In this document: positions 51,900 to 60,546 of the stretch, one piece after another | Position numbering within the stretch: the stretch's first letter is position 1 | How the letters are laid out: each line of letters begins with the position of its first letter | Source: Streptomyces sp. NBC_00670 | Lineage (GTDB): Bacteria > Actinomycetota > Actinomycetes > Streptomycetales > Streptomycetaceae | Length of the DNA: 64,000 nt | NCBI RefSeq assembly: GCF_036226765.1 | Contig: NZ_CP109017.1 | Span: 3,730,501-3,794,500, forward strand | Reading direction: 5' to 3' | Made by a program: the position numbers and the translations under genes | Notes under the pieces: generated by a model | The model's input: the letters and a program-made list of their open reading frames with translations, nothing else | Told to the model about the DNA's origin: nothing | The model's database searches: none

Positions 51900-53753
51900 A
51901 TGAGTGAGAGCACATCCCGGCGCGTCCGGGTCCGGGCCCCCGAGCTGGTCGGCAAGGGCGGCTGGCTGAACACGGGCGACACCTCGTACACCCTCGCCGA
52001 CCTGCGGGGACGCATCGTCGTCCTGGATTTCTGGACCTTCTGCTGCATCAACTGTCTGCACGTCCTGGACGAGCTGCGGGAGCTGGAGGAGAAGCACCGG
52101 GACACGGTGGTGATCATCGGGGTGCACTCGCCGAAGTTTGTGCACGAGGCGGAGCACCAGGCGGTGGTGGACGCCGTGGAGCGGTACGGGGTGGAGCACC
52201 CGGTGCTCGACGACCCCGAGCTCGCCACGTGGAAGCAGTACGCGGTGCGGGCCTGGCCCACGCTGGTGGTGATCGACCCCGAGGGGTACGTCGTCGCCCA
52301 GCACGCCGGTGAGGGGCACGCGCACGCGATAGCGAAGCTGGTGGAGGAGCTGGAGGCCGAGCACGCGGCCAAGGGCACCCTGCGCCGGGGCGACGGCCCG
52401 TACGTGGCGCCGGAGCCGCAGCCCACCACGCTCCGCTTCCCCGGCAAGGCGCTGCTGCTGCCGTCGGGGAACCTCCTGGTCAGCGACACCACCCGGCACC
52501 AGCTGGTGGAGCTCGCGGCGGACGGCGAGAGCGTGGTGCGGCGCATCGGCGCCGGCGTGCGCGGCTTCGCGGACGGCCCGGCCGACGCGGCGACGTTCAG
52601 CGAGCCGCAGGGCCTGGCGCTGCTGGCGGACGGCGCGGTGGTCGTCGCCGACACCGTCAACCACGCGCTGCGCCGCCTGGACGTCGCCACCGGCGAGGTG
52701 ACGACGCTCGCGGGCACCGGCCGGCAGTGGTGGCAGGGCTCGCCCACCTCCGGCCCGGCGCGCGAGGTGGACCTGTCCTCACCGTGGGACGTGGCCGTGT
52801 TCGGCGGCCGGGTGTGGATCGCGATGGCGGGCGTGCACCAGCTGTGGACGTACGACCCCGAGGCGGGCACGGTCCAGGCCGCGGCGGGGACGACCAACGA
52901 GGGGCTGGTGGACGGGCCCGGCGCCGAGGCCTGGTTCGCGCAGCCCTCGGGCCTCGCGGCGACAAAGGAGCGGCTCTGGCTCGCCGACTCCGAGACCTCC
53001 GCGCTGCGCTGGGTCGACCCCGAGGGGGCGGTCCACACGGCGGTCGGCACCGGTCTGTTCGACTTCGGTCACCGGGACGGAGCGGCGGACCAGGCCCTGC
53101 TCCAGCACCCGCTGGGGGTGACGGCGCTGCCGGACGGCTCGGTGGCGGTCAGCGACACCTACAACCACGCGCTGCGCCGCTACGACCCGGCGACGGGCGA
53201 GGTCACCACGCTCGCCACGGATCTGCGCGAGCCCAGTGACGCGGTGGTCGTCGGCGAGGACATCGTGGTCGTGGAGTCGGCGCGGCACCGGCTGACCCGG
53301 CTGCGGCTGCCCGAGGAGGCGGTCCGGGTGGACGCGGTGGCGCACCGCACGCAGCGGGCGGCCACGGAGGTCGCGCCCGGCGCGCTGCGCCTCGACGTGA
53401 TCTTCCAGGCGCCGGCCGGCCAGAAGCTGGACACGCGCTACGGTCCGTCGACCAGGCTGCTGGTCTCCTCGACGCCGCCGGAGCTGCTGCGGGCGGGCGA
53501 GGGCGCGGGCACGGACCTGGCCCGCACGCTGGAGCTGGATTCGTCCATATCCGAGGGCGTGCTGCACGTCTCGGCGATGGCTGCCTCCTGCGACACGCCG
53601 TCCGACAGCGGCTCCGCCGCGGGTCCGGCCAACGAGTACCCGGCGTGCCACGTCCACCAGCAGGACTGGGGCGTCCCGGTGCGCGTCACCGAGGGCGGCG
53701 CGGACCGGCTGCCGCTGGTGCTGGCGGGGATGGACACCGCCGGGACCGACTGA
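51900..53753 (+). CDS. thioredoxin-fold and NHL-repeat protein (NHLRC2-like)
   Basis: This 617-aa protein has an N-terminal thioredoxin-like domain (residues 10-150) with the unusual redox motif FCCINC (C48, C49, C52), then a beta-propeller of NHL-like repeats (about 175-480, e.g. LLVSDTTRHQLVELAADG, VVVADTVNHALRRLDVATG, VAVSDTYNHALRRYDPATG) and a C-terminal beta domain. The domain order matches NHLRC2, a conserved protein of unclear biochemical role in animals. The ATG at 51900 lacks a good Shine-Dalgarno. No signal peptide is seen, so it is cytosolic. Confidence 0.9.
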   Translation: MSESTSRRVRVRAPELVGKGGWLNTGDTSYTLADLRGRIVVLDFWTFCCINCLHVLDELRELEEKHRDTVVIIGVHSPKFVHEAEHQAVVDAVERYGVEHPVLDDPELATWKQYAVRAWPTLVVIDPEGYVVAQHAGEGHAHAIAKLVEELEAEHAAKGTLRRGDGPYVAPEPQPTTLRFPGKALLLPSGNLLVSDTTRHQLVELAADGESVVRRIGAGVRGFADGPADAATFSEPQGLALLADGAVVVADTVNHALRRLDVATGEVTTLAGTGRQWWQGSPTSGPAREVDLSSPWDVAVFGGRVWIAMAGVHQLWTYDPEAGTVQAAAGTTNEGLVDGPGAEAWFAQPSGLAATKERLWLADSETSALRWVDPEGAVHTAVGTGLFDFGHRDGAADQALLQHPLGVTALPDGSVAVSDTYNHALRRYDPATGEVTTLATDLREPSDAVVVGEDIVVVESARHRLTRLRLPEEAVRVDAVAHRTQRAATEVAPGALRLDVIFQAPAGQKLDTRYGPSTRLLVSSTPPELLRAGEGAGTDLARTLELDSSISEGVLHVSAMAASCDTPSDSGSAAGPANEYPACHVHQQDWGVPVRVTEGGADRLPLVLAGMDTAGTD

Positions 53754-53798
53754 GCGCCGCGCGCGGCGCACGCGGCGGGCACGGGGGCCCGGCGGCCG

Positions 53799-54056
53799 TC
53801 AGACCCCGTACCCGTCGCTGTAGCCGTCGCCGGTGTGATGGTGGTGGTGCCGTTCCTCCTCGACGACCGTCGTCGTGGGCGGCACCATGACGCGGCGGCG
53901 CCTGGCGATGCTGCTGAACGTGGTGACCCCGATGAGTCCGACGATCATGAAGATGAGTCCGACGAGATCGAGGTTGACACCGTTCATGTGCCAGTCGGTC
54001 GCGAACGTGAGTATGGCCCCCACGGCGATGAGGATGATGCATCCGCCCAGGCCCAT
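53799..54056 (-). CDS. DUF6458 family small membrane protein
   Basis: This 85-aa protein has two membrane helices (MGLGGCIILIAVGAILTFA and LVGLIFMIVGLIGVTTF) and a cytoplasmic basic tail that carries a natural run of five histidines (ERHHHHHTG). DUF6458 proteins are widespread in actinobacteria and have no known role. The ATG at 54056 follows GGGAGG. Confidence 0.88.
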   Translation of the reverse strand: MGLGGCIILIAVGAILTFATDWHMNGVNLDLVGLIFMIVGLIGVTTFSSIARRRRVMVPPTTTVVEEERHHHHHTGDGYSDGYGV

Positions 54057-54239
54057 GAGATTGCCCTCCCTGTCGTGCCGGAACCTCCGGCCCCGTTCGG
54101 GTACCCCCGGGGCGCACCGGCATGCGGAACCCCGGCTCCCGCCCGTCGCGAGGGGGCGGAAACGGGAGCCGGTGGAGGGGTTCTGACGGGGTGTGGGGAG
54201 GCGGTCCCGGCGGCCCGAGCCTGGGCCGGGCGCGGCGGC

Positions 54240-55562
54240 TCAGTCCTCCAGAAACGCCGTCAGGGCGCTCGCCAGCAGGTACGGGTCGGCGGCGGCGCAC
54301 ATCTCGCGGGCGCTGTGCATGGAGAGGATGGCGACGCCGATGTCCACGGTCCGGATGCCGTGGCGGGCGGCGGTGATGGGGCCGATGGTCGTGCCGCACG
54401 GCATGGAGTTGTTCGAGACGAAGGACTGGAAGGGCACGCCGGCCCTCTCGCAGGCCGCCGCGAACACGGCCCGCCCCGAACCGTCGGTGGCGTAGCGGTT
54501 GTTGGCGTTGACCTTGAGGATCGGTCCGCCGCCGGCCCGGGGGTGGTGCGTGGGGTCGTGCCGCTCGGCGTAGTTGGGGTGGACGGCGTGGCCGACGTCG
54601 GAGGAGAGGCAGATCGTCGCGGCCAGGGCGCGCGCCCGGTCCTCGTAGGAGCCGCCCCGGGCGAGCACGGAGCGCTCCAGGACGGAGCCGAGCAGCGGTC
54701 CGTCGGCGCCGGTGTCGGACTGGGAGCCGGTCTCCTCGTGGTCGAAGGCGGCGAGGACGGGAATGGAGGTGAGGTTTTCCGGCGAGGCCGCGGCGGCGGT
54801 CAGCGCGGCGACGCCGGCGTGCACGGAGAGGAGGTTGTCCAGGCGGGGGGAGGCGAGCAGTTCGCGGTCGCGGCCGAGGTAGGCGGGCGGTTCCACGGGA
54901 TACGTCATCAGGTCCCAGCCGGTGACCTCGCCGGCGGAGAGCTCCAGCTCGTGCTCCAGGAAGGCGATCAGGTCGCCGTCGCGCACGTCGGTGCCGAGCC
55001 CCCACACGGGCTGGAGGTGGCGCTGCTTGTCGAGCTGGAGGCCGTCGGAGCTGACGGAGCGGTCCAGGTGGATGGCGAGCTGGGGGACGCGCAGCAGCGG
55101 CCGGTCGACGTCGACGAGGCGGGTGGAGCCGTCCCGCAGGACGACGCGTCCGGCGAGTCCCAGGTCGCGGTCGAGCCAGGAGTTCATCAGCGGGCCGCCG
55201 TAGATCTCGACGGCGACCTGCCGCCAGCCGTGCGCGCCGCTGTCGGGGAGCGGCTTGACCCGCAGGTTGGGGGAGTCGGTGTGGGCGCCGAGGATGCGGA
55301 AGGGGGTGTGGGGGGCGGCGCCCTCGGGGACGTACCAGGCGATCAGCGCGCCACCGCGCAGCACGTAACGGCCGCCGGTGCCGGCGGGGGACGCCGCCGG
55401 GGTCTCCGCGTCCCAGGCGTCCGTCTCGGCGACCTGCCGGAATCCGGCCTTCTCCAGCCGCTCGGCGGCGCTCGCCACCGCGTGGTACGGCGACGGGCTC
55501 GCCGTCACGAAGGACATCAGGTCGTCGGTGTGGCCGCGGTCGAAGCGGGGGGATGTGCGCAT
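54240..55562 (-). CDS. M18 family aminopeptidase
   Basis: This 440-aa cytosolic metallopeptidase removes N-terminal residues, preferring acidic ones in the family. Metal ligands and catalytic residues appear in LGAHTDSPNLRVK (His, Asp), FDHEETGSQSDTGADG (Glu pair) and HPNYAERHDPTHHPRAGGGP. The length fits the family. Start ATG at 55562. It is flanked by a DUF6458 gene and a terminator serving the acyl-CoA dehydrogenase gene. Confidence 0.95.
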   Translation of the reverse strand: MRTSPRFDRGHTDDLMSFVTASPSPYHAVASAAERLEKAGFRQVAETDAWDAETPAASPAGTGGRYVLRGGALIAWYVPEGAAPHTPFRILGAHTDSPNLRVKPLPDSGAHGWRQVAVEIYGGPLMNSWLDRDLGLAGRVVLRDGSTRLVDVDRPLLRVPQLAIHLDRSVSSDGLQLDKQRHLQPVWGLGTDVRDGDLIAFLEHELELSAGEVTGWDLMTYPVEPPAYLGRDRELLASPRLDNLLSVHAGVAALTAAAASPENLTSIPVLAAFDHEETGSQSDTGADGPLLGSVLERSVLARGGSYEDRARALAATICLSSDVGHAVHPNYAERHDPTHHPRAGGGPILKVNANNRYATDGSGRAVFAAACERAGVPFQSFVSNNSMPCGTTIGPITAARHGIRTVDIGVAILSMHSAREMCAAADPYLLASALTAFLED

Positions 55563-55584
55563 GGGTTCACCTTAACGACGGCGA

Positions 55585-55617
55585 AGGGCCCGCTCCCGGG
55601 GATCAGGAGCGGGCCCT
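55585..55617 (-). terminator. terminator after acyl-CoA dehydrogenase gene
   Basis: AGGGCCCGCTCC (55585-55596) pairs perfectly with GGAGCGGGCCCT (55606-55617) across a 9-base loop, about 105 bp beyond the dehydrogenase stop and before the peptidase start. Confidence 0.75.
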
Positions 55618-55722
55618 GGTGAGGACGGTGTGGAGGTCGGACAGGCCGGGCCGTGCGGACCCCGGACGGACCGGGGCGAAGTTACCCGCGTAGCACGGTC
55701 GCTGCCTGCTGCGGACGGTCCG

Positions 55723-57549
55723 TCAGAAAGCGGACTCGTCCAGCTCCATGAGGTCCAGGTCGACGCCGGAGGCCAGCTTGCGGGCCAGGGTCAGACCGGG
55801 CAGGACATTGGCCGCGAAGAACTTCGCTGCCGCGATCTTGCCCTGGTAGAAGGCCCGGTCCCGGGAGGAGGCGGTCTCCAGCTTCTCGACGGCGACCGCG
55901 GCCCCCTTGAGCAGCAGATAGCCGACGATCACGTCACCGGAGGCGAGCAGCAGGCGGGTGGTGTTGAGGCCCACCTTGTAGATGTTCCTGGTGTCCTGCT
56001 CGGTGGCGGCGAGGTCGGTGAGCATCAGGCCGACGACCGACTCCAGCTCGACGGCGGCCTTGGCCAGGTGCTCGCGGGCGCCCGCCAGCTCCTCGCCGCC
56101 GGTGCCCAGCTCCAGGAACTTCTTGATGTCCCCGGCGAGCGAGTTCAGTGCCGCGCCCTGGTTGCGGACGATCTTCCGGAAGAAGAAGTCCTGGCCCTGG
56201 ATCGCGGTGGTGCCCTCGTACAGGGTGTCGATCTTGGCGTCGCGGATGTACTGCTCGATCGGGTACTCCTGGAGGAACCCGGAGCCGCCGAAGGTCTGCA
56301 GCGACTGGGCGAGCTGCTCGTAGCCCTTCTCGGAGCCGTAGCCCTTGACGATCGGCAGGAGCAGGTCGTTCAGGGCGTGCTCGGCGGTGGCGTCCTCGCC
56401 CTCGGCCTCCTTCACCGCGATCGTGTCCTGCACGGAGGCGGTGTACATGACCAGCGCGCGCATGCCCTCCGCGTACGCCTTCTGCGTCATGAGCGAGCGG
56501 CGGACGTCGGGGTGGTGGGTGATGGTGACCTTGGGCGCGGTCTTGTCCATGAAGTTGGCGAGGTCCGGACCCTGCACGCGCTCCTTGGCGTACTCCAGCG
56601 CGTTGAGGTAGCCGGTGGAGAGCGTGGAGATCGCCTTCGTGCCGACCATCATGCGGGCGAACTCGATGATGCGGAACATCTGGCGGATGCCGTCGTGCTT
56701 GTCGCCGATCAGCCAGCCCTTGGCGGGGTGGCGGTCACCGAAGGTCATCTCGCAGGTGTTGGAGGCCTTCAGGCCCATCTTGTGCTCGACGTTGGTGGCG
56801 TAGACGCCGTTGCGCTCGCCCAGCTCGCCGGTCTCGAAGTCGAACAGGTACTTCGGGACGAGGAAGAGGGAGAGGCCCTTGGTGCCGGGTCCGGCGCCCT
56901 CGGGGCGGGCGAGGACGTAGTGGAGGATGTTCTCCTCCATGTCGTGCTCGCCGGAGGTGATGAACCGCTTCACGCCCTCGATGTGCCAGGAGCCGTCCTC
57001 CTGCTGGACCGCCCTGGTGCGGCCGGCGCCCACGTCCGAGCCGGCGTCCGGCTCGGTGAGGACCATCGTGGAGCCCCACTGCTTGTCGACGGCGATCTTC
57101 GCGAGCCGCTTCTGCTGCTCGGTGCCCTCCTCGAAGAGGATGCGGGCGAAGGCGGGGCCGGAGGAGTACATCCAGATCGCCGGGTTGGCGCCCAGGATCA
57201 GCTCCGCGTAGGCCCAGATCAGGGACGGCGGGGCGGTGGTGCCGCCGATCTCCTCGGGCAGGCCGAGCCGCCAGTACTCGGAGTCCATGAAGGCGCGGTA
57301 GCTCTTCTTGAACGTCTCGGGCAGGGGCGCGGTGTTGGTCTCCGGGTCGAAGACCGGGGGGTTGCGGTCGGCGTCGGCGAAGGACTCGGCGAGCTCGTTC
57401 TCCGCGAGGCGGGTCAGCTCCTCGAGGATGCTCCGGGCGGTGTCGACGTCCATCTCCGCGAACGGGCCGGTCCCGTACAGCTTGTCGCGGCCGAGCACCT
57501 CGAAGAGGTTGAACTCGATGTCGCGGAGATTCGGCTTGTAGTGGCCCAT
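55723..57549 (-). CDS. acyl-CoA dehydrogenase (long, FadE type)
   Basis: This 608-aa FAD enzyme oxidises acyl-CoA to enoyl-CoA. The length, with an extra C-terminal helical domain, fits the large actinobacterial FadE group. Motifs include [50 protein letters not shown] and the catalytic-Glu region [19 protein letters not shown]. The ATG at 57549 ([20 protein letters not shown]) is the family start. The region 57550-57650 upstream is comparatively AT-rich and probably holds its promoter. Chain length preference is not readable. Confidence 0.94.
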   Translation of the reverse strand: MGHYKPNLRDIEFNLFEVLGRDKLYGTGPFAEMDVDTARSILEELTRLAENELAESFADADRNPPVFDPETNTAPLPETFKKSYRAFMDSEYWRLGLPEEIGGTTAPPSLIWAYAELILGANPAIWMYSSGPAFARILFEEGTEQQKRLAKIAVDKQWGSTMVLTEPDAGSDVGAGRTRAVQQEDGSWHIEGVKRFITSGEHDMEENILHYVLARPEGAGPGTKGLSLFLVPKYLFDFETGELGERNGVYATNVEHKMGLKASNTCEMTFGDRHPAKGWLIGDKHDGIRQMFRIIEFARMMVGTKAISTLSTGYLNALEYAKERVQGPDLANFMDKTAPKVTITHHPDVRRSLMTQKAYAEGMRALVMYTASVQDTIAVKEAEGEDATAEHALNDLLLPIVKGYGSEKGYEQLAQSLQTFGGSGFLQEYPIEQYIRDAKIDTLYEGTTAIQGQDFFFRKIVRNQGAALNSLAGDIKKFLELGTGGEELAGAREHLAKAAVELESVVGLMLTDLAATEQDTRNIYKVGLNTTRLLLASGDVIVGYLLLKGAAVAVEKLETASSRDRAFYQGKIAAAKFFAANVLPGLTLARKLASGVDLDLMELDESAF

Positions 57550-57745
57550 GGCGACGGCTCCGTTGCGGGATCGGCGAGGTGCGGACTCCTCGCGGTTGCT
57601 TCACGTACCAATAAGTAGCTCCGATGATGCTACCCGTCGGTAATAAGAAGCAACCCCCGAACCCGTGGTGTGGCCGACCCCTCTCCGTCCGTTTCCCGTC
57701 CGTTCCCCGGTTCGCGGGGCGGGGGCGCCCATTACGCTGTGGGGC

Positions 57746-58243
57746 ATGTACGGCTACCAGAACACCGGTGCGCAGCAGTACGCCTCGCCGCAGGACATCC
57801 CCGGACAGATGCCGGGGGGCCAGATGTCCGGCGGGCAGATGCCCGGCGGCTACGGCCAGACGCCGCCGCTGTACCCCGAGCCGTCGCCGCCCTCGCTCGC
57901 CGAGGCGGTCCGCGCGTTCACCACCGGCCAGGTGACCGCCGAGGACTTCCAGCAGATCTTCGCCACCTCCAAGGTGTACTGCCCGCGCGGCGACAACCCC
58001 GGCTTCCTCGCGTTGCACAACACCCAGCAGCCCGTGATCCCGATGTTCACCTCGCTCAAGGAGCTGCGGCGGTACGCGGGCAAGGAGTCCAAGTACTTCG
58101 TGATCACCGGAGCCGAGGTGATCGACCTGCTGCCGACCGGGTACGGCTTCGTCCTCGACATGGAGGGGGAGCACCGGATGGTGTTCGACGCGAAGTCGGT
58201 CGAGCAGATGGTCGAGTTCGCGATGCGGCGGATGTATGGCTAG
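57746..58243 (+). CDS. SseB family protein
   Basis: This 165-aa protein has a disordered N-terminus with a repeated GQMPGGQMSGGQMPGG motif (residues 20-35) and a C-terminal SseB_N-type domain (about 50-165, LALHNTQQPVIPMFTSLKELRRY, GYGFVLDMEGEHRMVFDA). The domain is found in type III secretion chaperone-like and phage proteins, but in actinobacteria its role is unknown. The ATG at 57746 is 7 bp after TACGCT (57733-57738), so the transcript is probably leaderless. A strong hairpin follows at 58306. Confidence 0.85.
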   Translation: MYGYQNTGAQQYASPQDIPGQMPGGQMSGGQMPGGYGQTPPLYPEPSPPSLAEAVRAFTTGQVTAEDFQQIFATSKVYCPRGDNPGFLALHNTQQPVIPMFTSLKELRRYAGKESKYFVITGAEVIDLLPTGYGFVLDMEGEHRMVFDAKSVEQMVEFAMRRMYG

Positions 58244-58305
58244 ACGCCATCGCTGCGCGGACGGATAGAGGGGCCCGCGCCCCGTACGGGGCGCAGGACC
58301 ACCCG

Positions 58306-58333
58306 GAGCCCGGAGGGAATGCCCTCCGGGCTC
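58306..58333 (+). terminator. terminator after SseB-family gene
   Basis: GAGCCCGGAGGG (58306-58317) pairs with CCCTCCGGGCTC (58322-58333) across an AATG loop. Confidence 0.85.
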
Positions 58334-58397
58334 TCCGCGTTCCGGGTGGCAGGAAGTTCAACGTTCAACTAGACTTCGAGCACAAGGAGGTACCGAC

Positions 58398-59378
58398 ATG
58401 CCTGCAGTGACCGTCGAGAACCCGCTCACCCTCCCGCGTGTGGGCGCGCCGGCCGACGCCGTGGCCCGCCCCGTGCTCGCCGTGACGACCGCGCCCAGCG
58501 GCTACGAAGGGGAGGGCTTCCCGGTCCGCCGCGCGTTCGCAGGGATCAACTACCGCCATCTCGACCCGTTCATCATGATGGACCAGATGGGTGAGGTGGA
58601 CTACGCACCGGGCGAGCCGAAGGGCACGCCCTGGCACCCCCACCGCGGCTTCGAGACCGTCACCTACATCATCGACGGCACCTTCGACCACCAGGACAGC
58701 CACGGCGGTGGCGGCACCATCACCAACGGCGACACCCAGTGGATGACGGCCGGCTCCGGCCTGCTGCACATCGAGGCGCCGCCGGAGTCCCTGGTCGTCT
58801 CGGGCGGTCTCTTCCACGGCATCCAGCTGTGGGTCAACCTCCCGGCCGCCGACAAGATGATGGCCCCGCGCTACCAGGACATCCGCGGCGGCCAGGTGCG
58901 GCTGCTCACCACTCCCGACGGCGGCGCGCTGCTCCGCGTCATCGCCGGTGAGCTGGACGGGCACGAGGGCCCCGGCATCACCCACACCCCGATCACCCTC
59001 GTCCACGCCACGGTCGCGCCCGGCGCCGAGGTCACCCTGCCCTGGCGGGAGGACTTCAACGGACTGGCCTACGTCCTGGCCGGACGCGGCAGCGTCGGCA
59101 CCGACCGGCGCCCGGTGCACGTCGGGCAGACTGCGGTCTTCGGCGCGGGTTCCGCGCTGACCGTCCGCGCCGACGAGCGGCAGGACTCGAACACCCCCGA
59201 CCTGGAGGTCCTGCTCCTGGGCGGCCGCCCGATCCGGGAGCCGATGGCGCACTACGGGCCGTTCGTCATGAACACCCGCGAGGAGCTCCAGCAGGCGTTC
59301 GAGGACTTCCAGAAGGGCCGCCTCGGCACGGTCCCGGCGGTCCACGGGATGACCGAGCAGGGCCCGGCCGGGGAGTAG
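58398..59378 (+). CDS. pirin family protein
   Basis: This 326-aa bicupin has pirin metal-binding signatures HPHRGFETVTYIIDGTFDHQD in the N-terminal cupin and WMTAGSGLLHIEAP with Glu and His. Pirins act as iron-dependent quercetin dioxygenases or as transcription cofactors; the bacterial role is unclear. The ATG at 58398 follows AAGGAGG, a strong site, unlike the probable leaderless neighbours. The gene ends at an 18-bp terminator. Confidence 0.93.
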   Translation: MPAVTVENPLTLPRVGAPADAVARPVLAVTTAPSGYEGEGFPVRRAFAGINYRHLDPFIMMDQMGEVDYAPGEPKGTPWHPHRGFETVTYIIDGTFDHQDSHGGGGTITNGDTQWMTAGSGLLHIEAPPESLVVSGGLFHGIQLWVNLPAADKMMAPRYQDIRGGQVRLLTTPDGGALLRVIAGELDGHEGPGITHTPITLVHATVAPGAEVTLPWREDFNGLAYVLAGRGSVGTDRRPVHVGQTAVFGAGSALTVRADERQDSNTPDLEVLLLGGRPIREPMAHYGPFVMNTREELQQAFEDFQKGRLGTVPAVHGMTEQGPAGE

Positions 59379-59393
59379 CGGGCACGCGGGAGT

Positions 59394-59432
59394 GAGGCAG
59401 GGGGCGGTTCCGGCGGAACCGCCCCCTGCCTC
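59394..59432 (+). terminator. strong terminator after pirin gene
   Basis: A perfect 18-bp stem pairs 59394-59411 with 59415-59432 across a 3-base loop, 15 bp after the stop codon. Confidence 0.9.
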
Positions 59433-59502
59433 GTGTCCTGCCCGGTCACCCGGGCGGGTGTCCGGGCGGGCAGGGCCGCCGGCCGCGTGATCGGCTGGGG
59501 GC

Positions 59503-60528
59503 GTGCAGGTGCTTCCCGACTCCGTGCGACGGCTCGCCGCCTGGTGCGTCGTGGCGCTGCTCGTCGCCGGGGTCGGCTGGGTGGTGGTGGAGCTGTGCGC
59601 GGTGTTCCGCCCGGCCGTCGTCCCCGTGCTGCTCGCCCTGCTGGGCGCGGCCCTGCTCGCGCCGCTGCACCGGCGGCTGGTCAAGGTGGGCGTGCACCGC
59701 TCGCTCTCCGCCTTCGTGACCTGCGTCGCCGTCGTCGCCGTGGTGGGCGGCGCGCTCTACATCGTCGTCTCCGCGCTGATCGACAACGGCGCCCAGATCA
59801 TCGACTCCGTCCGCAAGGCCGCGCAGGACGTCGCCGGGCACTTCGGGTCGTCCGGGGCCTCCGTGGACTCGCTCGCCGACGAGGCGCGCAAGCTGCTCGG
59901 CAGGTTCAGCGGCAGCGCGGTCTCCAGCGTCGTCACCGGGGTCAGCTACGTCGGCGAGACCATCGCCACGGCCATCCTCGCGCTGCTGCTCGTCTTCTTC
60001 TTCCTGCGTGACGCCGACCGCGCCGTACGGGGGCTGCGCGCGCTCTCCCCGTACGACAGCGCCGACACCGTGGAGGCGGTGGCACGGCGGGCCTTCGGCG
60101 CGGTGGAGGGGTTCATGCGGGGGACCACGTTCATCGCGCTGATCGACGCGGCCCTCATCACCGCCGGGCTCCTCGGACTGCGGGTGCCGGGCGCGGTGGG
60201 CCTGGGCGCGCTGGTGTTCGTGGGCGCTTACATCCCCTACCTGGGCGCGTTCCTCTCCGGTGCGGTGGCGGTGCTCGTGGCCTTCGCCGACCGGGGGTTC
60301 GCGGTGGCGGTGTGGGCGCTCGGGGTGATCGTCGCCGTGCAGCTCATCGAGGGACATGTGCTCCAGCCGGTGATCCAGAGCCGTACGGTGCGGATGCACC
60401 CGGCGGTGGTCCTGGTGGCCCTCGCGGCCGGCGCGTCGGTGGCCGGCATCCTCGGCATGCTCCTGGCGGTCCCGCTCACGGCGGCGGCGTTCGGTGCGGC
60501 GCACGAGGTACGGGACGGTCAGAAGTAG
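59503..60528 (+). CDS. AI-2E family transporter
   Basis: This 341-aa membrane protein has about seven to eight helices, including the cluster LVVVELCAVFRPAVVPVLLALLGAALL-type start (about 20-55) and a long central loop with EEARK-like helices, ending with VLLALAAGASVAGILGMLLAVPLTAA-type sequence and QPVIQSRTVRMHP, the family signature. Members export the signalling molecule AI-2 or act as sodium/proton antiporters; the substrate here is unknown. The GTG at 59503 gives VQVLPDSVRR. It converges on the phosphatase gene with only 18 bp between. Confidence 0.88.
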   Translation: MQVLPDSVRRLAAWCVVALLVAGVGWVVVELCAVFRPAVVPVLLALLGAALLAPLHRRLVKVGVHRSLSAFVTCVAVVAVVGGALYIVVSALIDNGAQIIDSVRKAAQDVAGHFGSSGASVDSLADEARKLLGRFSGSAVSSVVTGVSYVGETIATAILALLLVFFFLRDADRAVRGLRALSPYDSADTVEAVARRAFGAVEGFMRGTTFIALIDAALITAGLLGLRVPGAVGLGALVFVGAYIPYLGAFLSGAVAVLVAFADRGFAVAVWALGVIVAVQLIEGHVLQPVIQSRTVRMHPAVVLVALAAGASVAGILGMLLAVPLTAAAFGAAHEVRDGQK

Positions 60529-60546
60529 GCACGGCAGTCGGTCCGG

